From Xestospongia bergquistia (Eukaryota > Porifera > Demospongiae > Haplosclerida > Petrosiidae), in the NCBI GenBank assembly GCA_963965975.1, contig OZ014415.1:2857001-2921000 (forward strand): a stretch of 64,000 nt of DNA, read 5' to 3'. Position 1 is the first letter of the stretch, and each line of letters begins with the position of its first letter. Of the stretch, positions 51,587-61,770 are shown in pieces. Made by a program: the position numbers and the translations under genes. The notes beneath the pieces were generated by a model. The model made no database searches. It was not told the DNA's origin and saw nothing but the letters and a program-made list of their open reading frames with translations.

Positions 51587-52774
51587 CTATGGTTGCTCTT
51601 CCAGGAAAAAACGTTCAAATTGCCCTGGTTCGCTGCCAGCTTCATAATACTGACAGTTGACCTTACCACCACCACCAAGTCTATGTGAAGTAACTCCATC
51701 ACCATCAAGACGAATGTAACAATGTGGAAATGCTAGAGATTGAAAAGAGTAGTATCCATCCTTCTCTTTGGGTATAAATACTTCATAAGAATGTGCGGGT
51801 ACTCCACTCCACTGGCAATTGACCACACCACTACCGTTCGCTTTAAATTTGGTCACATCACGGCCATCCAAACGAACGTAAACATTTTGCCAATAATGAT
51901 TTTGCAGTACTACTAGGTAAGCTTGCTCTGTAGCTAGCGAGGGAGTATATTCCACAGGATAAATAAAGAACTTCTCATAAGATCCAGGTGGCCTGTACTG
52001 GCAGTTGATAGTACCACCTCCTTTGATTGAATGAACATTTTCGCCATCGCAGCGAAGATATACATTAGTATAATACGCTGATCGCAATGTATATATTTTC
52101 AAATTCTGAGTACGTTCAAGAAAACGATATATTATATGACTTGTGAATCTAACTGCATTGTTTGGACAACCACCACCTCTGTGAACTCCAAGAACTGTCC
52201 AATAGCCATTGTACCATGTGTACAGTGGACTCCCAGACTGTCCACCAAATGTGTCATTCATGTAGAAAAGCCTGTGTGACGTCACTTGAGTAATTTCTCC
52301 TCCTGTTGTCCACATTTGAGGCCATGGGAGTTTATCACCAGCATATCCACAGTTGGTTATAATACGTCCTAATAATTTGTCATCCTTTACTATTGCAGAC
52401 CAACCAAAACCTTCACTACTATCACCACTCAAAATAATAAGGCCATAGTCATAGTCTACATTAGAATCCTGGATAAATTCAGGAGGTACATACAAGTCTC
52501 CTGTTTGTGCTATGACAGCTGCATGTCCAGGAAAAGTTACTCTAACGTTTTCTGCATATGCTCCATTACTATAAAGACAATGAGCACAAGTCACAACGAT
52601 TTTGCAGTTCATATTTGGAATGTGGATCATGAACCCAGATCCACCACCTTGAACTCGACTTGCATATGTAGTAATCAGAGAGCATATCCAGTTATATGGT
52701 GGAGAGGTGTCAGGATCTACCCTTACTCGCTCATCTCTTAAACACACAGAATCTGGAAGGGAACCATGATGCAT
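51587..52774 (-). CDS. Trypsin-fold serine protease with fascin-like beta-trefoil, copy 2 (395 aa)
   Basis: Same length and layout as the copy at 39873-41060: protease residues 25-222, trefoil 223-395, no signal peptide, one exon. The triad is intact (His65, Asp109, Ser180), but the serine context is GGQSGSPLY instead of GGESGSPVY. Other changes cluster in the protease half (RERDDG to RVQGGG at 40-45, DLYASPEY to DLYVPPEF, GDCPNSA to GGCPNNA). The trefoil core is almost unchanged except near residue 364-366 (KRP to HRL). No frame is lost and most changes are in exposed loops by appearance, so both copies are probably under selection. TATA box at 52852-52859. Confidence 0.85.
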   Translation of the reverse strand: MHHGSLPDSVCLRDERVRVDPDTSPPYNWICSLITTYASRVQGGGSGFMIHIPNMNCKIVVTCAHCLYSNGAYAENVRVTFPGHAAVIAQTGDLYVPPEFIQDSNVDYDYGLIILSGDSSEGFGWSAIVKDDKLLGRIITNCGYAGDKLPWPQMWTTGGEITQVTSHRLFYMNDTFGGQSGSPLYTWYNGYWTVLGVHRGGGCPNNAVRFTSHIIYRFLERTQNLKIYTLRSAYYTNVYLRCDGENVHSIKGGGTINCQYRPPGSYEKFFIYPVEYTPSLATEQAYLVVLQNHYWQNVYVRLDGRDVTKFKANGSGVVNCQWSGVPAHSYEVFIPKEKDGYYSFQSLAFPHCYIRLDGDGVTSHRLGGGGKVNCQYYEAGSEPGQFERFFLEEQP

Positions 52775-52851
52775 AGCAAAAAGTATGTTAACGTATTAGA
52801 AGAATTAAGTTGAGGTAAAGTTAGTTTAGTTTGAATTTACAATGTGCAGTA

Positions 52852-52859
52852 CTTATATA
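52852..52859 (-). promoter_or_regulatory. TATA box of protease-trefoil copy 2
   Basis: TATATAAG on the minus strand about 80 bp upstream of the ATG at 52774, conserved with copy 1. Confidence 0.6.
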
Positions 52860-53341
52860 GAAAAATTTATCAATGTAGGTGGTACTTTGTGGTTGTAGAC
52901 TCAGCCCATCTTCTGCACAATGCTCTAATATATTTTAATACATACTTAGGGCAACTTTATGCGTCAACGTGTATTATGAAACTTTCTTGGTGTATATGTA
53001 TTAGCGATGACATTAACCATAATTATGAACAGGTTTACATCACACTTGAAAAAATCCTTGTTCGTTTCACTGTTAAAAGAATAGTGCTGATATTACAACT
53101 CTTAGGATGTTATAGGCCTGATTATATTTAACATCATTATAAAGTAATCAACATCTCTTTTAATTGGTGAATTAAGAAAACTGACACTCACAGTCAACAT
53201 TCCATTTTATGCTACCCCCAAAATTCCAAGCATTGTTGTTTATACAAAATTTATGTATGGGCGTGTTGTTAATCAAAATTTATGATAATAATAAAAATAA
53301 GTAAAAGACATTTAACAAAGTTCACAATACATCTATATACT

Positions 53342-53541
53342 TGTAATAATTTGTGTGTTTAATGACTTGTTACTAATTAAGTAATGATTGTGTAATGATG
53401 ATGTAATTTTTATGTTTTGTTTTTGTGAGCATGCGCAGTCTGTGTGTATGTCACATTAGTTATTCCTGTTCTTAAAATATAAGTTGTTGTCAATCTTCTC
53501 TAATCTTGTTCGATCTTTAGCGTGGTCCTCAGTTTACCTCA
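53342..53541. mobile_element. Solo LTR, 200 bp, with 5-bp target duplication
   Basis: Duplication copy 1 reads acatactatgcat at this point. Copy 2 has ATACT (53337-53341), then 200 bp beginning TGTAATAATT and ending TACCTCA, then ATACT again (53542-53546). TG...CA ends with a 5-bp duplication are those of an LTR retrotransposon. An internal TATAAG near the middle could be its promoter. No coding part remains, so it is a solo LTR. Confidence 0.8.
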
Positions 53542-55307
53542 ATACTATGCATACAAAAGTTTTTTTTTTTTCTCACTATGACAAACATACACATCGTTAA
53601 GATGGTAGGGAAAAAAGAGAAAAAGAGATCGAGAGAGAGAGAGATTGATATTTTAAAATAGAAAAAAAACTGCCCTTATGTTTATACTTACTAAGTACAT
53701 GTGTGCATTTAAGAATCATGAAAGAGTAAGGACAGTTTCATTAACTAAACAAATGAAGGAGTAGAGAAGTAATAGTGAGTTAGATACTATGCTAACCATT
53801 CCCATGAGATTGCTATTGTTACGAAGTTGCATACAGTATGGAAAGTGAGTAAGAAACAAAAATATATATATTATTTCAATATTTTTTTTGTATTGAGCTC
53901 AGGTTTACAATATTTTTTCCCAGTAACTCAATACTTCATGCATCTACATAATATTAATATATAATTTATATAAGATATAATAATGACCTATCTAGCAAAA
54001 GGGTTGTTGTATTATCTAAATGACTTAAAAAGAGAGATGCATCTTTTCAGACTTATGCTATTGTTATAACATATGGTGGTAGGAGTAAGATGAATGAATA
54101 TCACAAGACAAAAGTGTTACAATCATATGATACTAACTGTGCATGTAGGTGCAAATAAGTCTGTGACAATAGTATTTTAATTGTATAGCCTGGCATGTAC
54201 AGAGAAACAAGAATAAACTCCAAAATAATACAAATAAATTGTCTTTAGTAGTTAGGACTAGTTTGATTAACAGTGTTTTTGTAAATATTGTTGATTTACA
54301 ATTATCATATTTTAATTTTCTTTGTATCGTATAAAATATATTGCTAGCTTTGTCATGTACTCTCACACTCACACTTAAAATATATTCAGTAAGATTTAAT
54401 GATGGTATTTTATCAGCTATGAGTCCATTAACAATAAAAAAGAATCAGCTTCAAAGTCATCACAAATTATATCAAAGAATGAGTTTGAAATATTATATAT
54501 GGAATATGATTAACTAGGAATCCTTGTCTGTACTATATTGTGACAAATCCATTGACTGATTAATAAATCTACTAATACCAGTGTTATTATTTCAGTTTGT
54601 CATCTATTAGTATTTATTGTTCTGGAGATCCTATAAGTGGCTATATTGAATATGAATATGCAATTGTTGATATTAATTATACCTCTTGTAATCTCTGAAA
54701 TGGTTTTAATGAAGTTGAATAATAAAGTAGTAAGAGAAAGGAAAATGTCCCCACCATTAGCACAAAAGTATACAATAACAATATATAACTACTGATATTT
54801 TCATTGATATCTAGTTATATATGTACCATAGAAGTGAATAATGTGTCATTTGATGTCATATTACTATAACTAATACTAATGATAGTATAGATCAAAGTAA
54901 TTACATATTCAACCTACATAATGTATGGAAAATACAACGTTATGAACTTATAATAGTTGTAATTTCTTATAATCATACTTACTAAATCATCATCTTTGTC
55001 ACAAGTGTTAAATTTTTGAATCTAAGAGTTAGAATGTTATTTGTTTTACTATTGAAACTTACAAAGAATACGTCACCTTTTTCTTTGTCTTTTTTAACTC
55101 ATTGAGAACAGCTCTCACATGCTGTATTGCAGTCATATGACCTTAACAATGAAACCCTCATCCAAGGTGTATGTGTTAAACAAGTTTATAATGTCAGCAT
55201 GAGAGGTAATTTCCTGTCTTAAGGACTGGTTTTTATGAGCTTCCTCTTTTGAAGTCCCTTTCTACTCTACCATTCCTCCATGTCCATGCCACTTAAAAGA
55301 AAGTAGA

Positions 55308-56044
55308 CTAATATATCAATGAAATATTCTTATATTCACACCAGTGTTTATATTGTTCATATGATGTCCTCAATTTAAAAAAAGAAATACCTAATGGTCT
55401 AATGTATAAAGAGATATTGAAGTGAATTATGAATAAAAGAACATACAGTGAAATCAAGTACTGAATTATATTGCCATGACATATATACAATTCAGTTATG
55501 TGCACGTCTATCAAGAGCCAGACAAGGTCTCTGTTAAATGTTGTTAAAATGTTGTTAGCATCCTTGGATTGTTGGTAGTGCGTCTTTACTCTATAAGCAA
55601 TGACAACACAAATATTAGTACATGAATGTGTGTAACTCGCTAAAAACTGGTTGTCTTCTCTCGTTAATGATGTGTCAATCCTAATGAGTCCCATTTTTTG
55701 TAACATATCGTTGTATGTTATTGTAACGTTTTGCGTTAAGTTGTTAGTCAATAGTTCAGTAGTTTGTCTTGCCCTTGATAAGTCAGATGAAAATACATAA
55801 ATTGGTTCTTTTAAATGTCTTTGTAGTTCTCATCCTGTCTTGTCAGCTTGTTCACGTCCTAAAATTGTCAGGTTTCATTCTTCGCTGGTTTCTCCATGAA
55901 GTATAAAGTAAAGATGTCTTGTAAACGTAGTTGTTAAGTCTCTTTCAATATTGTTCTAGATTGGACAGGTGTTGTTGATTATAATACTTAATACTGGGGA
56001 TTTACCTCTGAATTACTACTCTCTGGAACAACCTGCTCAGCCAT
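55308..56044 (-). pseudogene. Histidine-phosphatase pseudogene, copy 2
   Basis: Appears identical to 43732-44468, including both in-frame TGA codons and the LHGET replacement of RHGET. The defects therefore predate the duplication or the homogenisation of this segment. Confidence 0.7.
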
Positions 56045-56684
56045 ACTTAACTAACAGTAGTCACATGGATAGATGTAAGCATGGCAATTTAAAGTGTTAA
56101 TAAGCTACATAATTTGCATGTACATATCTACCAATGTAATCACAAGGTTAATAGAACATTTGTTATAGTTATAGACTAATGGAAAAGTTAATTTATGTAA
56201 CTTACAGGTCAGTTTCGGCTCTGTCAGATAATATGTACCTAGGCTTCCAGCTGTGCTATATAGTTATTATTACAGTGACTTTTTCAATTGCAGGTCAGAA
56301 AAGATAATCCTTATCTTCATCTTACCATATTCTTGTATTGAGATTTCACATATAAGAGCATAACAATTCAGAGTTAAGGCATACATGATATGTAAATAAA
56401 GGAGAGGAACCAAGTATTTAAACCACCACGCTCACCATAAGGAAAACAACGGAAACCATAGTTTCTCTATACTCCCTACAAGCCTGACTTTCTAGCCATT
56501 TCTATAGTAGGGAAAGCATGGGATTAAATCATGCGGCCCAGCCTTATGTAGGGAAACCATGTAACTATGTAGGGTTTAGATGTAGGGAAATAGAAAATTT
56601 TTCCTGTGTAATATCCATGTAAGTTATTTTTTGTCTGAGACAAAAGTCATTTGATCAAGAAATATTGACAATTATACAAACTTT

Positions 56685-56960
56685 GTGTCTATGGTATATA
56701 TTTCTTATATCTGATGTGCGTAATCAGTAACCCATTGTATCTGTCATGTATCTCTTATGTCTGTCATGTGAATTCAGTAGCCCTTGTGTCTGCATATGTA
56801 TTAACCCCATGTGTCTATTGTATATATTTCTTATGTCTGTCATTTGTTTTCAGTAACCCCATGTGTCTGTCGTATATCTTATTTTTGTCATATGTATTCA
56901 GTAACTTTATGTCTGTCGTGTGAATTCAGTAGTCCTTGTGTCTTCTACATGTGTATTCCC
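56685..56960. repeat. Degenerate minisatellite at the right edge of duplication copy 2
   Basis: Irregular repetition of atgtctgtcatgtgaattcagtag and ccccatgtgtctgt words, with a period around 55-65 bp. Open frames across it are repeat artefacts. Confidence 0.65.
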
Positions 56961-56975
56961 CCATCTATCATATAT

Positions 56976-57417
56976 ACAGACGTCAAAAAGAATGTTATGA
57001 GAAGCATATTCATGGAAAGCCATTCAAGGAAGGTGATCTCGTCTGGCTACATTCACCCGTTGTTCTTCGAGGGCAGTCTAGAAAACTTCATCACCCATGG
57101 ACTGGCCCATTTAAAATTGTGAAACAAATTTCAGAAAGCGACTACAAAATTAGAAATGTTCAAAGAAAGAAAAAGTTACAAGTAGTTCACTTTGATAGAC
57201 TTAAACTATGTACACCAGGAACTAGATTCTCTTCTGATGTTACTGAAACTGTAGAGAGTTCCGACAAACTACAGAGAATACTAATGATCACTCTGCACCA
57301 GACATTTTTGGGCAAGATATGGAGCTTGTTGAAAGTGGACCCGGACCACCTGGGTCACGTTATCCAAGAAGAGATAGAAATGCTTCTGATCGTTACGCAC
57401 CTACCATTGCTCACTAG
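56976..57417 (+). pseudogene. Ty3/gypsy integrase C-terminus, 3' end of a pol gene
   Basis: The translation contains the C-terminal integrase module of Ty3/gypsy elements: GDLVWLHSP, then HHPWTGPFKIVKQI (the GPY/F core), and RKKLQVVHFDRLK. The upstream part of pol is absent. A frame change near 57275 separates this from the natural pol end (RYPRRDR... stopping with TAG at 57415-57417). A purine-rich tract (57446-57457) and a TGTAAC LTR start (57460) follow, as expected at the 3' end of such an element. Confidence 0.75.
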
Positions 57418-57459
57418 AATAAGCAAATTCGGGACGAATTCTTATGGAGAGAAGGGCAA

Positions 57460-57560
57460 TGTAACGAGTGTAAACCATTGTCCTATACCTTACTGTAACG
57501 ATTGTGTAACAAGTGTAAACCATTGTGCTATACATTACTGTAACGATTGTATTACAACAA
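57460..57560 (+). repeat. Probable LTR start with two 45-bp tandem units
   Basis: After a polypurine tract, tgtaacgagtgtaaaccattg and tgtaacaagtgtaaaccattg begin two successive units of 45 bp, each ending ttactgtaacgat. It looks like the beginning of a 3' LTR cut by the LINE, or less likely 5' monomers of the LINE. Confidence 0.45.
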
Positions 57561-57578
57561 ACTTTGCTGTTGAAACCC

Positions 57579-58628
57579 ATGGAGGCACGTGGGAATTCAG
57601 TGACTGAGTCTCCTCTTACTTCTACGAAGAAGGGCTCGTCCAGTTCAAAATCTAAACTGCCAAAGAAGCTCAAAAGGCATACCTGCCCTATTTGTCTCGA
57701 TGAAATCAACGACGATACTCAGGACTTCATATTCTGTGAGGGAAACTGTAAGTCATGGATTCACCGCGGTTGCGGGGGTTTATCGAAGCCTGGCCTGACT
57801 CTGGCTAAGAACATTCCTATGTGGAACTGTCCCTTCTGTCGTCTCATTCTTCAATCTAGTGAAATTTCTGAGCAGAAGAAATCTGTTGCTGCCCTTTCTG
57901 AGGAATTATTCTCCTTTAGAGAGAGTGTGACCACCAAGCTTCACGCAGCTGCTGGGGTTCTCCCCCCCATTGATATGTCTTCATTTGATGCTCCCCCTGC
58001 CACTGTCCCATCGTCTGATAGCTCAAATCAGAGTGATCGGAGTCGTAAGTTTAATGTCGTTGTTCAAGGTATTTCTGAACAGCCTCAGGGTACTTCTCGT
58101 TCAGTGAGGTTTCGCTCCAATCATGACAAAGTCTCTGACATTCTTTCAAATATAGAGAGGGAGTCATCTCACTGTAGCCTGATTCGCGATTGCTTTCGGC
58201 TTGGTAAATACAGTCCTGATTCCCAGAGTGCTCGTCCTATCCTGGTGATCCTTAGCTCCACTGTGGATGTTTTTAACATCCTTTCAAACTGTCGTTCATT
58301 ACCTTCATCCATTTCCATACGCCCTGATCTGTCGCCTCAACAGCGTAAAGTTTGTGGCACTCTTCTCAAAGAAAGGAGAAGGTTGTTGGACAATGGTGTT
58401 GACAGAAGTTCCATAAAGATCAGACATTCTCAAATATATGTAAGTGGTCAGTTAGCAGGAAGGGTGAGGAATGGTGTTTTTGTCCCAGCTCATAGCCTTG
58501 GTGATCCTGCACCTCAATTAATTGACTTACATGCTAGTAATAATGTTGCCAATAGTAACTTCGCAGTCAACAGTAACAACGTAGTCAATGCTTCTCCTTC
58601 GAGTGGCACCATTTCCACCTCCAATTGA
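57579..58628 (+). CDS. LINE ORF1 protein with PHD finger (349 aa)
   Basis: Nucleic-acid-binding ORF1. From the ATG at 57579 (MEARGNSV) it has a basic Ser/Lys-rich start, then a PHD-type zinc finger (CPICLDEI, FCEGNCKSWIHRGC, WNCPFC), then a short coiled-coil-like helix. An RNA-binding-like domain starts at RKFNVVVQGI and contains RDCFRLGK and RPILVIL, as in other LINE ORF1 proteins. The frame is open further upstream, but only from non-ATG codons. It stops at TGA 58626-58628, directly followed by CTA, and ORF2 continues in the same frame. Confidence 0.85.
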   Translation: MEARGNSVTESPLTSTKKGSSSSKSKLPKKLKRHTCPICLDEINDDTQDFIFCEGNCKSWIHRGCGGLSKPGLTLAKNIPMWNCPFCRLILQSSEISEQKKSVAALSEELFSFRESVTTKLHAAAGVLPPIDMSSFDAPPATVPSSDSSNQSDRSRKFNVVVQGISEQPQGTSRSVRFRSNHDKVSDILSNIERESSHCSLIRDCFRLGKYSPDSQSARPILVILSSTVDVFNILSNCRSLPSSISIRPDLSPQQRKVCGTLLKERRRLLDNGVDRSSIKIRHSQIYVSGQLAGRVRNGVFVPAHSLGDPAPQLIDLHASNNVANSNFAVNSNNVVNASPSSGTISTSN

Positions 58629-58631
58629 CTA
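58626..58631 (+). promoter_or_regulatory. TGA CTA: candidate stop-codon readthrough signal between LINE ORF1 and ORF2
   Basis: ORF1 ends AAT TGA CTA CCT, and ORF2 runs on in the same frame. UGA followed by CUA is the best known readthrough context in animal and viral mRNAs. The absence of an ATG before the endonuclease domain fits synthesis of ORF2 by readthrough. Mechanism inferred, not shown. Confidence 0.5.
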
Positions 58632-61510
58632 CCTTCTCATCTATTATCTGTTTGCCTTTGGAACGCCCGCAGCATAGTTAATAAACTTCCTAACTTTCAA
58701 TCTTTCGTTTATTCTTCTGATTTCTCAGTCTTTGCTTTGACAGAAACCTGGCTCACCCCTGACATTGGCAATGGTGAAATTCTCCCATCTTCATTTGTTT
58801 TATTTCGGCATGATAGAGTATCTAGGGGTGGTGGTGTTATGCTTGCCGTACATCACTCCATACCCTCTTCTCTTCTTCCCTCTCCTCCTGACCTAGAGGT
58901 TGTTTGTATTCAACTTTCTTCTAAGCCCCCAGTCACAATCTGTCTAGTTTATGTTCCTCCTTCTTCTGACCAGCAGCACTACTCTGATGTGCTTCGTTAT
59001 CTTGAAAGACTTGCTGTCACTTATCCCAATTTAGTTATACTGGGTGATTTTAATTCTCCCGATATCTGTTGGTCTTCTATGCATGGTCAATCTCATACTT
59101 CAACTGCATTATGTGACCTCATTTTTCAGTATAACTTGGCTCAACTTGTCACATTTCCTACCCATTTGGGTGGTAACTTACTTGACTTAGTTATTTGTAG
59201 TCCTGCCTTGTCTGCTAATGTTTCTCCCTTGTCTTCACCACTCTTAGTATCTGATCATTATCCTCTTTTCTTGTCATTTTCCTTACCTTCCTTAGGTCTC
59301 CATAAATCATCTACATCATGGTTTTATAACTACAAGAAAACTGACTTCGACAGTCTCAACTCTTTTCTTTTAGACTACGACTTCAGTCCACTTACTGAGT
59401 CTGCTGATGTTGAATTCATTTGGTCTTTCTTTAAGGGCATTGTTCTCTCAGCAATCTCTCTGTTTACTCCTTTGGCTAAGGTCAAAACCAATTCACTGCC
59501 AAAGTGGTTTAATTCGACCATTCGTCATCGTCTGCACATTGTTCATTCTCTTAGGAAGCGATACAAGCACAACCAAACTTCAATTAATCTTCTTCGTCTC
59601 TCCTCAGCTGAGTGTCTGTTACAACTTAATATCCTTGATGCTCGTTCTTCCTTTGAGTCCAACCTGGTTAGTAACTTTGCTTCCAGTAAAGATTATGAGA
59701 TTTACCGTTACATCCGCGATCTTTCTGGCAAAGCTCACATTCCTTCTGTGATGCATCACGACTCCATTGTGGCTGACAATACAAGGGACATTGCTAACAC
59801 TTTTAATCAGTTTTTCTACTCAGTTTTTAGCCACTCTTCTGTCACTACTCCTTTACCACCTCCATACTTGCCCTCCAATTCTATTTGCTCAATCGACATT
59901 TCCATTCACGACACCTTTGAGGCTCTCTGCTCTCTTAACATTAATAAGGCTTCAGGTGGTGATGGTATCACCCCTGTTATTCTAAAGGGTGCTGCTACTG
60001 CTCTCCTTGAGCCTCTTCATCACTTATTTGACACTTGTATCAAACGCTCAGTTATTCCTCTTGAGTGGCGTCGTCATTTTATTACGCCAATATTTAAATC
60101 TGGTGACAGGTCTAAGGTTTCAAACTATAGACCTATTTCATTGTTGCCTTCTGTTTCTAAGCTGTTCGAAAGACTCGTGTTTGACAAAATGTATGAATTT
60201 CTCTCTTCCTCCTTTCTCTCTGCCTCACAATTTGGGTTTATGAAAAACCGTTCTACTGTCAAGCAGTTACTGATCTACACATACAAGATTCTTCAGGCTT
60301 TTGAACTAAACCAACAGTATGATTCAGTTATGCTAGACATAAGGAAAGCTTTTGACACTGTTTCACATAACCTCCTTCTTTCAAAACTCTGGGAAGCTGG
60401 TATCACTGGTTCCCTGTTGTCTTTACTAAAATGTTATTTATCAGACAGGAAACAATGTGTTGTAGTTAATGATCAGCACTCTGAGTGGCTCCCTGTCTCC
60501 TCTGGTGTCCCACAGGGGAATATCCTTGGGCCCTTGCTATTTATTCTCTATATTAATGATCTTCCTGGCAGCATCTCTTTTTCAAACACTCTTCTTTTTG
60601 CAGATGACACCAAAGTTTCAAAGGCCATTCCATCCATCTCTGATAGTGCAGATCTTCAGTCTGACCTCAATTCTCTTCATATGTGGAGCATTGTAAATGG
60701 CCTCTCTTTTAATGCCCAAAAGTCTTTCTTTGTTTCCATACCTGTTCTTCCTCTATCTCCTCGAACTACTTTCTTGGTAACTCTCCACTACATCAAACTA
60801 CTACCTGTCGTGACCTAGGCATCATCTTTTCTGAGAGTTTGTCTTGGTCTGAGCACTATAAGCAAATGTTGCAAAGAGCATACTGTCACCTTAGTCTATT
60901 ATGGAGGACGTTTTCTGTTGATTCTTCAGTAAAAGTCAAAAGATTACTTTACCTATCCCTTGTTAGGTCTCATCTTACATACGGTTCTCAGATATGGAGA
61001 CCAATGCATATTAAAGACATTGTTATCCTAGAGAGGATTCAGAAGCGTGCTACCAAGTATATCCTTAATGACAGATTGTCTTCTTATCGTTCTAGGTTGT
61101 TAGCTCTCAACCTTCTACCTCTCATGTACTACTTAGAGCTCATGGATATTCTATTTTTAGTTAAGTGTCTACAGTTTCCAGATCCAAGTTTTGACATTAA
61201 AGCTTTTGTGTCTTTTTCCAACCTCTCAACTCGTTCCGGTTCTACATGTAAATTAGTGTACAGACGCTTCTCCACTAACAAATCCCGTCACTTCTATTTT
61301 AATAGAGTTGTTAGGTTGTGGAACAGTCTCCCACCGTTTGACATCTCTCGTTCTCTCTCCTGTATCAAATCGACCTTACTAGATGTCCTTTGGGAGTTTT
61401 TTGTTTGTCATTTTGATCCAGACGATCCTTGTTCATTTCACTATTTGTGTCCATGTTCCACTTGTCATCTTAATTACCCAGCTCCCAGTGACTTTAGTCA
61501 TTCCATTTAA
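58629..61510 (+). pseudogene. LINE ORF2 (endonuclease and reverse transcriptase), one frameshift
   Basis: Starts in ORF1's frame right after its TGA. CLWNARSIVNKL and ALTETWL are the N-terminal motifs of an APE-type endonuclease, followed by VILGDFNSPD and VSDHYPLF. The reverse transcriptase carries YRPISLLPSVSKLFE, SVMLDIRKAFDTVSHN, SGVPQGNILGPLLF and the catalytic FADDT (near 60600). The first ATG of ORF2 lies inside the endonuclease, so it has no normal start of its own. A frameshift between about 60700 and 60770 moves the rest (GIIFSESLSWSEHY to the stop at 61510) into another frame, so this copy is inactive. Otherwise it is well kept, suggesting recent insertion. Confidence 0.85.
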
Positions 61511-61770
61511 TTTTCTCTACTCTCTTTTCCAATAATTTACCAAAGATCACTTACATTCTTTATTCACTTTTCATTTTGCTGATCACTTATATTTACGCAT
61601 TATACTTTAAATTTCTCTATTCTTTCTTTCTCTTTCCCTGGGTATCAATAGATCTTATTGATAGCCCTTCAAGTAGTTGCTTTGATTAATTGTTGCATTG
61701 TTTTCATTTACTTCGTTTTGTATCTCCTTGTAAAACATAAATAATAATAATAATAATAATAACAATACAA

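Larger units (their letters stand above)
49495..56684. repeat. Segmental duplication, copy 2 (about 7.2 kb, direct)
   Basis: Direct copy of 37906-45108. Differences: about 160 bp extra at 50080-50240, only one of the 480-bp units, a 200-bp solo LTR at 53342-53541, and about 150 bp extra at 53987-54147. It has an (AT)n tract at 51452-51490 where copy 1 has a longer interrupted one. Identical to copy 1 from about 54175 to 56684. Confidence 0.9.
57560..61766 (+). mobile_element. CR1-like non-LTR retrotransposon (LINE), nearly full length
   Basis: It has ORF1 with a PHD finger, ORF2 with an endonuclease and reverse transcriptase, a 3' untranslated part, and an (AAT)n tail at about 61738-61766. 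The clade call rests on the PHD-bearing ORF1, the endonuclease-RT layout and the microsatellite tail. It sits between a gypsy 3' end and the gag of another gypsy element. The 5' boundary is uncertain by some tens of bases. Confidence 0.85.
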
